DNA of 64,000 bases from Diphasiastrum complanatum. Lineage: Eukaryota; Streptophyta; Lycopodiopsida; Lycopodiales; Lycopodiaceae. The notes beneath the pieces are model-generated. The model worked only from the letters and a program-made list of their open reading frames with translations. It was not told the origin of the DNA and did not search any database. Positions 1 to 11,880 of this stretch are shown here, in pieces; the first letter of the stretch is position 1; every line of letters starts with the position of its first letter. The translations under genes were made by a program, and so were the position numbers. The DNA is taken from positions 76,485,776 to 76,549,775 of the forward strand of contig CM055095.1 of the NCBI GenBank assembly GCA_029204225.1, given 5' to 3'.

Positions 1-2506
1 GCCCACTCGGTAGCCGTCAAGCCAGTACTCCATGTCTCTAATGCATATAGAGCTGAGGGAACGACCATAGTGTCAAAGAGTCGGCACTTACTAGTCGCAT
101 CTCTAACATGTGAGCTGAAACATAATCTCTCCAACTCTACCAACGATGCATAACCCTTCCGTAGTCGAGAAAATGCCGCCTGTCGCATGCTGAAAGTGGG
201 ACCAAAAAATACCACCCCTAGGTATGTGTAGGAGTCAACTACCTCAAGTGGATGCTCCTCCCATAAAAGCACCTGTCGCATCATGAACGATCTAGAGGTG
301 TTAAATACCATAACTTTGGTTTTGGCCACATTCACTGATAATCCACACTGAGTACAAAAAGATTGAAGCGCGTCAAGATGCCGCTGCAAACCTTCCCTCG
401 TCCTCGAAAGCAAAACTACATCATCAGCATATAATAGGATAGCGATAACGAGGTCACAAATGTGCATCCCTCACCTCCCTCTGTCTGTATAACCTGCTCA
501 AGCTCGTCTATATATAAACCAAAGAGTGTAGGAGAGAGAGGACATCCCTACTTAACCCCAATGGTACTCTCTATCTCTGGTGATACGACTCCCGATACTT
601 GGATACGACCAATAACTCGTCTGTACAATGCCACAATTGCCTGTATGATATCCTCTTGGAAGCCACGGTCCCGAAGTCTCTGTATCAGTAGATGTCGAGG
701 CACAGAGTCAAAGGCCTTGCGGAAATCCACAAAGCAGCAATATACACGCTCTCTCCTGGCCTTAGCTTCCTCACGATGGATGTCAAGGTGAAAATATGAT
801 CTGATGTGGTATATCCTGGTCTGAAACCTGCCTGACCTATGGCATTCAGTGCTCGGGTACTTTGTACTGATCTCTGATTGAAGAATAGAACCATAAACCT
901 TGGCAAAGAGGTGACTGATCATGATGGTACGATAGTTGTCGGCTTTCATGGGATCATTGCCTTTATGGATAGGATGGATAAGGTTTGTGGACCAGGGTGA
1001 GGGGAAACCAGATGTGATAGAGCGGTTAAAGAGGAGAGAGAGGAAGGGTGAGAGAATGTCAGCAGCTTGCTTCAAAAGTTCAGCTTCTAGATCATCAATA
1101 TGCCTCTTCTACTATGGCTGGAGAGAATATATCAGAAGTACATGTGTAGGGATGTGTAGGAAGTGGAGGGGTGTCAGGAACAGTGTACAGCGATGTGGCA
1201 TAGGTTACCCATGTGCTAAGATCTGTGATCTGGGGTGGAGGTGCCCGTGAGAGGAATTTTTGCCAAAATGATCACGACGAGGAGCTAAAGAGAAGGTCCA
1301 TCATCTTCTTCCCCTAGCCGATTTCTTAAGTGATTTTCTTTTTTCGGGTGGTTCTACGGTATACACGGGATAAGTCCTTTACCATATGGGGAAATTGGCT
1401 GCGTGCGTAAATCAAGTCCAGATGAAGTTGGTTACACTCGTGGTCATACCAGGGGTTGTGTGGTCGATTATGTCGTAAGTGCTTGGGCCGTGGAGATGGG
1501 AAAGCAAGGGATGCAGCGATATGCAAGGTCCGGACAAGAAAAAGAGACTGATCCGTCAAAGTATCATCGTAAGGGAAATGAGTCAGGAGGTCAGATAATG
1601 CTTCCCTGTACCTTGGGGTGTTTTGAGGATGATAGTGGTACACTGTTTTGTTGCCAGGAGTTAGGGTATTAGTACATGGGGTGTGAAGAAGGCCAATAGA
1701 GAGAGAGAGAGGTATGAGTGGTCAGACAAAGTGGTACGGTGAACCAGGAAAGATGAAATGTAGGGGAGGAGAGACGACAATCCCATGAAATAGTCAACAA
1801 CACTACTCCCTCCACTGTGTGGAAACAAGTAAAGTCACCTGAATCAGGCCACTGCAATAAGCCATTATAAATAACCAATCCATGAGCCTCGCCCAACTGA
1901 AGCATCTGCTCTCCGTATGCAGTAATTGGACCCTCTGCATCTGCTGATCGTCGCCAGAGGCCAAGATCATCCCAGTCTAAAGCATGTATCCGCCGTGGAT
2001 CATCCTTTGCTCTATGGAACTCTGTCTGCCTGGACTTAGTCCTGGCATTAAAGTCGCCAGCTAAAAGAACATAACCCCACTCCTCATATCGGATAATGTC
2101 TGAAGAGATATCCATGTAAGGTGACTCCTCATCTGCTGTGAAAACTGAGGTGTCTGGAGGAAAATAACAAATGGCCAGAAAGAGGTCACGGGTCAATCCC
2201 ATCAAAGTCCGGTCCACACAAATCCAAATTAGCAAGCTCGCTCATCTGTATGCACCAACTCGACCAAGGCCGAATGAAGTCGCGGACTAAGCAGGCCACC
2301 CCACAAGAACCCCGATCTGTCAATGCTCTCGTTGACCGCCGATGTGCAGAGTACCAGCAAAAACCCGCAACAACAGGTAGACCTCTTTCCGGACTCTCAT
2401 GTGTCTCTATGAATAGGAAGAGATCACCCTCCGCACAAAAGTCTCTAAAATCACCGGCAGTAGCCGAGGAGTGAATGCCATTGCAGTTCCATAGCCTCAA
2501 CCGCAA

Positions 2507-2554
2507 TGCTCGAGGACCCCCCGAACTACTTAGTCCAAGGGGCCTTAATCCCTA
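2507..2554 (-). promoter_or_regulatory. Putative stop-codon readthrough signal between ORF1 and ORF2 (LINE copy 1)
   Basis: ORF1 ends TAG GGA TTA AGG CCC CTT GGA. The 45-nt spacer to the first endonuclease codon (TTG, reading LRLRLWNCNG) has no stop in the ORF1 frame and no ATG. The same layout occurs in copies 7, 11, 12 and 15. The spacer can pair AGGCCCC with GGGGGGTCCT. Confidence 0.6.
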
Positions 2555-3866
2555 TTTGACAGAATTCGGAGGATCAATGTATCGAGCCTTGCCATCCCGA
2601 TAAATTACCCTCTTCCCCAAAGCTTTTGCCTCAATAAATGCTTTTTTCCGATCCACAACTTGCATGGGAGTGAGATCATCATCCATAAATATAAGTGTAC
2701 CTCTAAGCTTGGCCCGCAGTTTGAGAGCTGCCCGTCTCTCTTCAAGATTGGTGAAGCGAACTATGAGTGTATAGGGGTCTCTCTTGGTTCTCCAAGCTCT
2801 ATCCAACCCTTTGAAGTGATGGGAGAGTGTGCTTGAGAGAAAGCTGGCTGCTTCAGTCATTGGATCGTTGGTGTCTTCAACTCCACGGACCCTAATATTC
2901 AGGGCTTTGTATTCTCGCATTCGGTCTTCGGATATGGTGGCCGAAATGACTCGGTTGAAGGATGGTGTACCCTCCCTAACATCCTCGTTGAACAGAGAAG
3001 CCCACGATTTTGTCTCAGCCTTATGTTGCTCTATCTTCTCTTCCAACTCTTGAATCTTAGTAGGTTCTCCTTGGTTACTTATTGTTGCCTCCAAAGAAGT
3101 AATCCGGGCTAAATTGATTTCTCGTCCAGCAGCCATAGTGTGAATGACCGTTTGAAGCTGTCCCATTTCTTTCCGTAGAGAGGTGGATTCGTTCTTGATT
3201 TGCTCGATGTAGGAGAAAATGTATTGATCGAATGACTTGGCAGGTGTATAGATCTCAGGTATCAAGAAAGAGGAGTGAGCAGGTGGATGGCAAGGAGTAT
3301 GGACTGTAGGCAACACTGTCTCATCTTTCATACCGCATATGATTCCATCTGTAACCACAGCAGTGCCATCACGAGATCTCTGAGCAACATTGATAGCATA
3401 GGCATACTGATTGGAAACAAGAGTGAATGCCTCTGTAGCGCTGGTGGACAGCGAGAGAGGGACTTTCGTATCATTGGAATCTGGAGCGCTGGTGGACAGA
3501 GGAGGAGCTGTAGCGCTAGGAGACAACGGATCTGCATCGATGCTGGAGCCGGATGCAGCGCTGGTGGACATCAAAGCTGGAGCTGGTTTCATCAGTGGAG
3601 ATCCGCGGTGGAGAGACCTGACCAGCTAGCGATGGTGTAGAGACCCGCGATACCTGGCTGATTAACGATGTGTCAATTGTGGAGACCCACGATGGAGGCT
3701 CCTGATCTGTGGAGACCCGCGATACCTGGCCACTTAGCAAATCTGTAGAGACCCGCGATGGAGGCTCCTGGCTACTCAGCGATGGTGAAGGAGCCATCTG
3801 GCCACGAGTAGAAGTCCGTGAGGGGGGGGAGCGTGGGCTCCCCTTACCTTTCCTGGCCATAGACAA
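2552..3866 (-). pseudogene. LINE copy 1 ORF1 (coiled-coil RNA-binding protein), one frameshift
   Basis: Expected role is a nucleic-acid chaperone that packages LINE RNA. The N-terminal part (3866 to about 3590) starts MSMARKGKGS and is Pro/Ser-rich, with repeats of the type EPPSxVSTD. A frameshift near 3590 leads to the main body (3592-2552). This has a Ser/Pro-rich segment, a heptad-type coiled coil (IEQIKNES... to ELEEKIEQHKAETKSWASLF), then an RRM-like and C-terminal domain (ALNIRVRGVEDT, RDPYTLIVRFTNLEERRAAL, GTLIFMDDDLTPMQ, GKRVIYRDGKARY). This order matches L1-type ORF1 proteins. It ends with TAG at 2554-2552, in frame with ORF2. Confidence 0.85.
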
Positions 3867-3903
3867 GGACCACTCCTACTGCAGCGCCCTCGCCATCTCC
3901 ATC

Positions 3904-3905
<2 letters not shown>

Positions 3906-3971
<66 letters not shown>

Positions 3972-3982
3972 AAGAAAGAAAG
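3906..3982 (+). repeat. (GA)n tract followed by (GAAA)n
   Basis: About 62 bp of GA dinucleotides, then four GAAA units. It joins the 5' end of LINE copy 1 to the 3' tail of LINE copy 2, both on the minus strand. Confidence 0.97.
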
Positions 3983-4213
3983 CTTTATTAATGTCTTTTC
4001 CATGCCAAAAGGCATATAAGACTAATGAAGTACATGTCAAGTGTGTGGTAATCATGGGAGCGTATAAAACGTCTCCAAAACTGTAAGAAAGAAAGCATCT
4101 AATACAAACGATTCTGTATGGTTGAAAAATGTTTCATTTAAGGTTCAGATGGTTCAGAATGATTCAGCAAGGTTTTTGTTCAGCATGGTTTTTGTTCAGT
4201 TTGTTGTGATCTA
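3983..4213 (-). mobile_element. LINE copy 2, short 3' fragment
   Basis: About 230 bp. The stretch next to the tail (3983-4085) is nearly the same as the 3' end of copy 3, including the hairpin ATGCCAAAAGGCAT (4002-4015), GCTTTATTAATGTC and the CATGTCAAGT.TGTGGTAA block. The rest, about 4086-4210, differs and is built from repeats of GGTTCAGA/GATTCAG/TTGTTCAG. It may be an inserted small element of the word type described under the hAT-like family. Confidence 0.75.
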
Positions 4214-4216
4214 AGA

Positions 4217-4304
<88 letters not shown>

Positions 4305-4314
4305 AAGAAAGAAA
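4214..4314 (+). repeat. (GA)n tract followed by (GAAA)n
   Basis: About 88 bp of GA with one CA interruption, then GAAA units. It lies between LINE copies 2 and 3. Confidence 0.97.
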
Positions 4315-7300
4315 GCTTTATTAATGTCTTTTCCATGCCAAAAGGCATATAAGACTAGTAAATGTACATGTCAAGTATGTGGTAACCATAGGAGCGTATG
4401 AAACGTCTCCAAAACAGTAACAAAGTAGCAATCTAGAGCTAAAGCTATAAACTGAAATAGATGTGATGCTATTAGAAACATGTGGGAGCATGTATACTGC
4501 TAACAGTCATGAGTGAGATATGACGTTATCATCTAGTCCTGTCCTGCTGGTGCTGATGATATAGAAGGATGTAATACGGCTTGTGGCATGAAGGGCCACT
4601 GGTGGTCTCTGACGTCGTCTGAGAGGATGAAGAGGTCTCCTCGTGATAGGTCGAGTAGCTCGTGCTGCAACATGGGTATGTGTGGGACGCTGTCTCTGGT
4701 CTCTGTGGGCAAGTAGGTCATCATCATCATCGTCACCGTCATCAAAACGTCCTCTCCTCCTGGAGAAGAAAGAAGTGATCTGAGGCTGAGAAACCTGACT
4801 CGGTTGGGTTGTCTGATACAAATCCTGTCGTAGTATAAACATCTCTCGTATCATGAGTGCCGCGCATCGGGAATCCTCATAAGCTATGAGCGATCGTAAA
4901 GTGACAGGTGTGTCTCGGAACAAACAGTGGTATCTCCCTCTGATCTTGTAATATACCGGGCACCTAAAGATAAAGTGCTCCTCTGACTCCACCTCCTCTA
5001 AAGAGCATAACTGGCAAATCCGCTCCTCTCTCGGGGTACCCTGGAATCTACCAGTCTCAATAGCCAACTGATGTAATGATACACGGAGCTGTCCTAATGT
5101 AAATCTGAGGCAATGTGATAGTCTCGAGTCCAAATAATGCGGTAAGACCGGGACCCCTCCTATGGCAAGCTCAATAAAATGAGTCCAGTAGTAGCCGGGT
5201 TTCACCCCAAGCTGTCGCCCCCAAGTACGGTCGAGATATCCCGATATAAGATGCGCCTAATATACTGATGAGTACCTGAGGGGAGCTCTGTAATGGAGAT
5301 ACCAAATGACTCAAGGAGGAAATGGGATGCCTGAGAGAACCACGATAGTCGATAGCCCTGGTCATGAAGAAAGTGTGAGGAGACCAGTGCTGTCTGTGTA
5401 TATCTCATATCCTCATCAGGCAGAGCTTGGATTCTCTGAATGTATGTGATAAGCTGGAACGCGGCATATATCTGAATGGGTGGAACGGCAAACTCTGCAA
5501 GAAGGATCTCATGTGGAACCGAGGGCTTCGCCCAAATCATACGGGCTAACATGGTGGTCTGCAATCGTGAAATGCTGGCCCAGTGCGATGAAGGGAGGCC
5601 GGTGCACCATGTCTCTGCTGCATATAAGGCTGTGGGGGTGACAATAGTATCAAAGAGTCTACACTTACTGCGAACATCTCGGATGAGCTTCCTGAAACAG
5701 AACCGCTCAAGCTGAACAAGAGAGGAATGCCCCTTCCCAAGTCGGGTGGTGGCAGCTTGCCGCATGCTGAAGGTAGGACCAGAGAAGAGTATCCCCAAAT
5801 AGGTATAAGAGGAAACTACCTCTAAGGCCTGTCCATCTAAGATGAGCTCCTGGCGCTGCATGAAGGCTCGAGAAGTGTTGAAGACCATAACCTTGGTCTT
5901 CACAGTGTTCACCCCCAACCCCCATCTGGTACAAAATCCCTGTAAACAATCCAGCTGCCTCTGCAAACCCTCTCTGGTCGGGGATAGTAGTACTACATCA
6001 TCCGCATAAAGGAGAATAGCAATCAAAATGGTGCCAAGTCTACAGCCACCCCCGCCACACTGTGAGATGACTCGCTCTAACTCATCAATATACAATCCAA
6101 AGAGAACCGGTGAAAGAGAGCACCCCTATTTCACCCCAATGGTGCTCCAAATGTGATCAGATAAGCCACTGCTATGTCGGAAACATCCCAAGACCTTCTC
6201 ATAAAGAGCCATCACTGCTAAAACAATATCTGTGGAGAAACCAAGGTCACGAAGTCTCTGAATGAGCAGGGAGCGTGGTACAGAATCGAAGGCCTTCCTG
6301 AAATCTACAAAACAGCAGTAAACCCTCTCTTTCCTGTACTTAGCTTCCTCGATCAAGGCTCGAAGTGTAAAAATATGGTCAGTGGTAGAATAATGAGATC
6401 GGAAACCTACCTGCCCCAATGCATGTAATCTCCGAGCTTCCGCCTCTGAACTCACTGCAGACTGGAGTATGGTACCATAGAGCTTCGTGAGAACATGTCC
6501 GATCATGATAGTGCGGTAATTACAAGGGATCATGGGATCACCATTTTTATGAATAGGGTGGATGATGTTGGTGCACCACGATGAGGGGAAACCAGAGACA
6601 ACGGCGGAATTGAGGAGAGTGGCTAGTGTGGGAGCAAGGAGGTCGGAAGCATGGGTTACGAGTTCAGATTCAAGGTCTTCGATATCTCTTGCTTTATGGG
6701 ACTTCATTCTCTTGATGGCCGTAAGTACCATGTCAGATGTGAAGAAGGTGAACTCAGAGGGGCGTGGGGAGATAGAGATGGGTGCGTCAGTGGGTATGGT
6801 ATATAGTATGGTAGCGTATTCGGTCCATATGCGAAGGTCATCCAGGAGGGGTGGTGGAGCACGAGGGATAAACTCACGCCAAAAGGCGCCTGAAGAGGAA
6901 CTGAAGAGAAGATCAACAAGACGCGTTCCTTCGGAGTCATCACATATACGCTTCTTTCGGCGGAGTGTGCGACGGTAAGAGCGCCTGGCGGAGTGGAGGA
7001 GATGAGGATCGTGCATGCGGGCATGGGTGACAAGCTGACGAAGAGAGCGACATTCAACATCATACCACGGGGGGTGTGGGGGTCGTATCGATGAGGAGCG
7101 GGTGCCTCTGCTTTTATGGGGTTTAGATGGAAAAGCAAGGGAAGCAGCGGTATGAAGAGAAGTGCTAAGAAAGGCAGCTTGAGTCTCGACTGTACTATCG
7201 CGAGGGAAGGAATGGAGCAATGAGGTTAGGAACTCCTGGTAAACTGGTGTAAAGAGAGAACTGAATGTATACTTGGGTGCCCGTGTAAGCAGGGGGTGTG

Positions 7301-7380
7301 AGGATGGTTGGGGAGGTGGGAGGCGGCCGATAGCGAAGGAGAGAAAGGAATGATCAGAGAGAGTGGTGGGAGATACATGA
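4315..7380 (-). mobile_element. LINE copy 3, 5'-truncated, ORF2 largely readable
   Basis: It starts next to the short (GA)n tract at 7381-7417, inside the end of the endonuclease domain (SDHSFLSFAIG). It continues through the linker, RT and zinc-finger region to a 3' UTR at 4506-4315. The RT part (7220-6126) is open up to a TAG at 6128-6126 that replaces the Gln of GVKQGCPLSP. The second part (6095-5202) holds LLYADDVVLLS, KTKVMVFNTS, YTYLGILFSGP and AAETWCTGLPSS. The finger part (5205-4507) holds CQLCSLEEVESEEHFIFRC. The 3' UTR has the hairpin ATGCCAAAAGGCAT (4335-4348). Confidence 0.93.
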
Positions 7381-7382
7381 TC

Positions 7383-7417
<35 letters not shown>
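7381..7417 (+). repeat. Short (GA)n tract at the 5' border of LINE copy 3
   Basis: About 30 bp of GA/AG dinucleotides with one GAAA interruption. It places LINE copy 3 in a GA-rich site like the other copies. Confidence 0.9.
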
Positions 7418-7418
<1 letters not shown>

Positions 7419-7483
7419 TCAAAGACAGGGAGAATCCTACTACGAACACATTGAAGCATTCTCTTTTTTTGTTAATTTTTTAT

Positions 7484-7711
7484 ATTGAACGCAGTGATGG
7501 CGTCAACTTGGGAGTTAATGCACCTAAATTGGACCATCCTACACCCGAAATGGTCGGCAAACTACACAATAAAAATGCTCTTAATCAGAGCTATAATCTG
7601 ATACCCATATTGCCCCAAAAAAAATTAAAAAAAAAAAAACGATTTTGCTCGATTCTGGTTTTTTTCCGTATCGCGATTCGGACCGCGATTCTGAATTGTG
7701 TTGCAACTATG
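7484..7711 (+). mobile_element. hAT-like small element, word CGATTC(T/G)G; left end uncertain
   Basis: The right end is GTTGCAACTATG, whose reverse complement CATAGTTGCAAC matches the end of the element at 57475-57810. The interior shares with that element a block of the type TAATCTGATACCCATATT followed by an A-run. After the A-run come repeats of CGATTCTGG, CGCGATTCGG and CGCGATTCTG. I could not find a clean 8-bp duplication. The left end may be near GCAGTGATGGCGTCAAC. Confidence 0.6.
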
Positions 7712-7789
7712 ATTGAGACCTTTGATGCTATTGAGAAGCTTCCTCGAGTGCATTTTGCAAACCGTAGAAGGAAAAAAAAGATTAAGGCA

Positions 7790-8390
7790 TGTTAAGAAGG
7801 GGGTTTGGCAAGTTTATTGGCAAGTGCATAAAGATATTAGGAAGCCGAAAATGAATGAAAAGTGATTTATTCATAAGAACACCAGAAAGGCACTAAAGGA
7901 ACATTCGAATGACAAATGTGAAGAATGGCGTCCTAACTGCCCTGTCCATTTTCTTCCCGTTGCCTACCAATTTTTCTCTCTTGCCTACAATCATTGCCCT
8001 CTCCTGCTCATTTTTTCTCTTGACCGTCACTGATTTCTCTCTCCTGCCTTTGTCTCTCTCTTGTCCATGGGTGATCTACCTCTCAATTCTCTCCTGTCCA
8101 TCGTTAATTTTCTCTCCTACCTGCCAGTTTCTCTCTCCTTCCCTACCATCATTGTCCATACAATTTCTCCTGCCCTATTTCGTTGCCAATGGTATCATCC
8201 TATTTTTTCGCTGCCTACACCAATTTTTCTCTCCTACCCTGCTGCCCATCGTATTACCCTGATCTGTTGCCCATAATATTACCTTATTTTGCTGACTACA
8301 CCCATTTTTGCCCATCTCTTCCCTTTCCTATTAATATTTCCCTAGTTACGGACATTACCAACCTCTGCCATGGGTTAGGAAAGCCCAGTT
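7790..8390. repeat. CT-rich low-complexity stretch built from imperfect TTTCTCTCCTGCC-like units
   Basis: From about 7930 to 8370 the plus strand repeats variants of TTTTTCTCTC(C/T)TGCC(T/C)AC with irregular spacing. Apparent open frames here are a by-product of the base composition. No gene recognised. Confidence 0.6.
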
Positions 8391-8686
8391 AATGGTACAA
8401 TAAGTCCATATGGTTCGTGGATAGGTTTCAGAAGTTGATATTTGCTATACTTTACTTATTGAATCTTTTGGGGCCACCAGAGTGGACTGGGAAACCTCAT
8501 GTAGCGTTGCAAGGGTGAGGTAGGAGCATGGAAGCTCTCGGAGAGAGTTTAATGTTTTGTCTTGGCTTCTTCCTTTGGGTGTTTGCTGCTCTATTGCGTG
8601 GGGGAAAGGATCTTAGCTAGATGGATGGGAGGATTGTCCCATGAAAGCTCATGGAGGGATTCTACTTGTTACAGGATTTCCTTTTC

Positions 8687-8905
8687 TTATTGATCATTGC
8701 AAGTTGGAATACAAGAGTTCATACAATGGTATCAAAGCCCATGCAAGCTTGTAGAAGCCATTGTACTTGTTAGAAGCCTTCCTTGTAGGCATTAATTTTC
8801 TCTGTCCATTGTATCGACGCATTGTACTTGTTAGAAGCCTTCCTTTTCTTACTTACTGATCATTGCAAGTTGGAATACAGGAGTTCTTACAATGGTATCA
8901 GAACC
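8687..8905 (+). mobile_element. LTR-retrotransposon LTR end with duplicated segment and Met-tRNA-type primer site
   Basis: Two direct copies of an LTR end, TGATCATTGCAAGTTGGAAT...ACA, occur at 8691-8725 and 8857-8892. Each is followed by a primer-binding-like site: ATGGTATCAAAGCCC at 8726-8740 and ATGGTATCAGAACC at 8892-8905. Plant Ty1/copia elements prime on initiator Met tRNA with TGGTATCAGAGC. A second duplicated block (TTGTACTTGTTAGAAGCCTTCC) lies between. No coding region follows, so this is a remnant, perhaps two overlapping LTR ends. The 5' limit of the LTR was not determined. Confidence 0.6.
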
Positions 8906-10283
8906 TAGGACTGCTTGGAGTTGATGAAGGAGACTTGGAGTTGTTCCTTGGTGGACAGGTGCGTTGTACAGTTCGTTTTGTTCAGTTCTAATCGATTTCA
9001 AGTATACTCTAAATTTCGCTTCTTTTTTGTGCAATTTAAGACGAATTACAGTAAAGACAGTATTTAATGATTGTTTTCCTCTCATTACTACTTAGGAAAT
9101 ATCACATGCATGTAGAAAAAGTGATAAAAGCTTGCAAGTTGTCAATTTTTCAAAGCTGTAGTTGAATTTGCAGTTATATCAGTTGCTTGTAGAACTTTTA
9201 ACTTTTTGTGCATTTTTTCAAAGCATATACCTTATGATTTTCAGCAAATCACACACAGATATTGGCATCACATGAAAATCAATAAAAAGCATACAGTGAA
9301 TCAATAAGCAACTGCAAAGATATACTGAAAGAACATTAACACTATCAAATAGCTAATCCCTCCAAGGAAGAGCTTAAAATATTCCACTTAGAACTCGAAA
9401 TCATCAATCATCAGGCTATCTAATGAATGTATCCCTGATCACGAAGATCTGAGCATCTACCCTGTAGTTCCCCGCCTATATTCCCCCAAGCTAGCTCCAA
9501 AGTTGCTCTTGTGAATGAGTCCAAACCATTCCATGAGAATACATTGAGATGCGAACTCCAAAGCCACCATCAAGTCCCTCACATACTGTGCATGCCAATA
9601 TCACTCCCAATGAACCTGTGAGATCTTCCACTATTTATAGTCTTCTAGGGAATCCCAAACAAAGTTTCCAGGGATTCATGATGCACAATTGAAAAGTGAG
9701 GAAGGCATCACATTTTCGAGAAGACATACTGCGCACTTCCAATAGTGCCACAAATATGAAATAAAGGCCTAGCTGCACTATATGTCCATAAAAGTAGTAT
9801 GATCTGCAGAGCATAAATTTCCCAGTTAATGCCAGTGATGTGGACATACACCATTTTTTATACACCACCACTACTAGTATGGATTGGACTTGTTTGGGTG
9901 TTGTGTTGCTCACTCGTATTTGTAACTTCAATGACATTTCGAATGCATTCCACAAGGACAGGCCTTGAGCAGTACATGACTGCATGTTGACCTGACTGAA
10001 TAGGGACATTGGCTACATATGGTGAAGCTCAAACTTGACCATATAAGGTGTTGTGGAAGTATTTAAAAAACCATTTGGAAAATCTGACACAATTACTATG
10101 CAGAAAGTGACATGCAAGGAAGGAGCTCAAGCACACAAGTTAATGTTATATGAGTTTATCCTAAACTTGACCAATCAGTTATATGATTTTTGTTAATTCG
10201 ACGGAACTAATATATCTTGTATCAAAATCCACAATGAAATAGTGCAAGTCTAAAGGCAAAATAATTCAAGAACTGTTCCACAC
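8906..10283. other. Branching-enzyme intron sequence, AT-rich
   Basis: No recognisable coding exon, repeat array or element end. I searched the minus strand for the next branching-enzyme exon (FGVWEI block) and did not find it. Confidence 0.5.
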
Positions 10284-10343
10284 CTTCTTCATGACATCAG
10301 CATTTGGGTTCCAGTTATTGAAATCGCCAATAAGAGATGCCCA
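10284..10343 (-). CDS. SBE2: Starch branching enzyme class II, exon with LIGDFNNWNPNADVM
   Basis: A 60-bp, 20-codon exon in phase 0 encodes WASLIGDFNNWNPNADVMKK. GDFN.WN is the conserved CBM48 glucan-binding loop. The acceptor is GGATTTGCAG and the donor AAG/GTGTGG. The next expected exon, starting with the FGVWEI..P block, is not visible anywhere between 10283 and position 1 on this strand. The following intron is therefore longer than 10.2 kb and contains LINE copies 1-3, or the gene is broken here. All six exons keep an open frame and consensus splice sites, which favours a living gene. Confidence 0.9.
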
Positions 10344-10787
10344 CTGCAAATCCAGTACACATTATGAAAGCAAGCAGAAGCCAGAGAGCTAATCATTACA
10401 GCTAAGCACTAGCAAGCATACAAAAAATTGATCTTTATTTTATGGATATAAAAACCAGCTAAGCAAAGCACAGAGGCACTTGATGACAAGCTTTGCACTT
10501 AACATCACAAGAAGAACTATGGATTACGTTCTACGAACAGGACTCACAACAAGCAACTTAATATCTCCTTTGAAGATTTTACCTAAGAAAGTCCAAGTAA
10601 TCATCGGTGAAAAAAAAAGTGCGTCTAAACTCAATAGAAATCTATTGCTAAAAAGTTACCCAGCTTAAGATTCTGATACTTCAAGTTGGAAGCTTATAAC
10701 AGAATCACACACTTATTGATGAGGCATATAATGTTAATCACCTAAAAATCCAGCTATGTATAAATGGTTATATACAGAAATATACAA

Positions 10788-10980
10788 ATGCTTCATGAGA
10801 AGCTGCAATAGATATCAAGTATCAAGAAATACATCGGAGGTAAAAAAATCCAAATGCATGCAATGAATTGATTGCAAGACCTGGTAATGCTTCGTGCGAA
10901 ACTGCAATAGATATGAAGTATGAAGAAATACATCGGAGGTAAAAAAATCCAAATGCATGTACTGAATTACATGCAAGACT
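10788..10980. repeat. 99-bp tandem duplication inside a branching-enzyme intron
   Basis: Two units at 10788-10886 and 10887-10980 share ATGCTTC.TG.GAA.CTGCAATAGATAT and CATCGGAGGTAAAAAAATCC with few differences. Confidence 0.85.
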
Positions 10981-11487
10981 AGTTGAAGTGAATTCAAACC
11001 AGTGAGACTAAAACCTAACCTCAGTTTTCAGCTGACGTTCACAACTAAGATGGACTCTAGAAGTAGCTTGACCTTCCCATTGCCACAAGGAGCTTCAACA
11101 TCCACATAGCTAACAAACTGAATCCCAATCTTTATCCTTAAATAAAGATGCGAATGGATTTGAAGTCAGGAAACATGTGTCTTTAGGAAAAACCTCACAA
11201 AATTGTTACACTCACTGTTTCCATCAATTCCAGCAGAGAATCAAGAAAACCCAAAATGGCATGAGACATGACGAGAAATTCAACGGAAAAACTCAGGACA
11301 ACTAGAATCCTGTCAAAGCCTTGGTGCTGATTTTGCTCTTAAGAAACCCAGAAGCTGCCTGAGCTGCTTGACTTTGTCAACCCTCTTCCCAGGTACAGAG
11401 ATACTTTGAACAGTAATTCTTGTTCACACAAATTGCAAAATGCACTTGAAATTCAGAACAGTAGAGTAAGGTTTGATTATTCCACAC

Positions 11488-11530
11488 CTTGGCCCCCGGT
11501 GCCCATTCTCTGTATGTGATGCCGACAGAG
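11488..11530 (-). CDS. SBE2: Starch branching enzyme class II, micro-exon GITYREWAPGAK
   Basis: A 43-bp exon encodes SSVGITYREWAPGAK, with the first Ser split across the junction. YREWAPGA is the hallmark strand of the CBM48 module of branching enzymes, and the flanking exons read continuously into and out of it. The acceptor is CTATTCAG and the donor AAG/GTGTGG. A very short exon at this place is typical of plant branching-enzyme genes. The intron that follows is 1,144 bp and carries a 99-bp tandem duplication. Confidence 0.9.
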
Positions 11531-11880
11531 CTGAATAGACAAAAACATTGTAAGCAGATATACACACGTTGACTCCACCATTGACTCCAAAAGAACTGAT
11601 AAAGCTTTTAAATGCTTCTCCCTAACAAATTAAGCCTCAACATTGTAAGCTTACATAAGAACAAGAATGACTGCAATCACAATCATTACACTCACACTTA
11701 AGAGAAGGGCACTAAACATCATGAGTGGAAAAATCTTCAATGAGAACAGGCCAACAGCAGAGCTGTCTGACTGTTCAAATCAGGCATTGGTCACTGAAAA
11801 ATCACACTCCCTTTTCTCTACAAATATTTTTAACTCTGAAAATCTATAGAACCAAGAAGATCTGCATCGCCGCAATAAGA

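Larger units (their letters stand above)
1..3905 (-). mobile_element. LINE copy 1, near full length at its 5' side, runs off the window
   Basis: The minus-strand element begins directly after the (GA)n tract at 3906-3967. In order it holds ORF1 (3866-2552), an in-frame TAG, and ORF2 with endonuclease (2506 to about 1700), linker (1643-1326) and reverse transcriptase (1075-548, continuing to position 1). The RT half has the LLYADDVVLLS catalytic box near 450-420. ORF2 is broken by frameshifts near 2200 and 1760 and by a TAG at 548-550, at the Gln of GVKQGCPLSP. Non-autonomous decayed copy of the subfamily with the TREGLQR/SMRQAA spelling. Confidence 0.93.

Noticed and set aside
4741-4760. Asp-rich run in LINE copy 3 as a possible separate acidic protein
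   Set aside because: It is the C-terminal tail of ORF2 over a (GAT/GAC)n stretch.
9635-10009. 124-residue open frame on the minus strand inside a branching-enzyme intron
   Set aside because: No recognisable domain and no link by splice sites to the flanking exons. A FVWDS string there is not the FGVWEI exon of branching enzymes.
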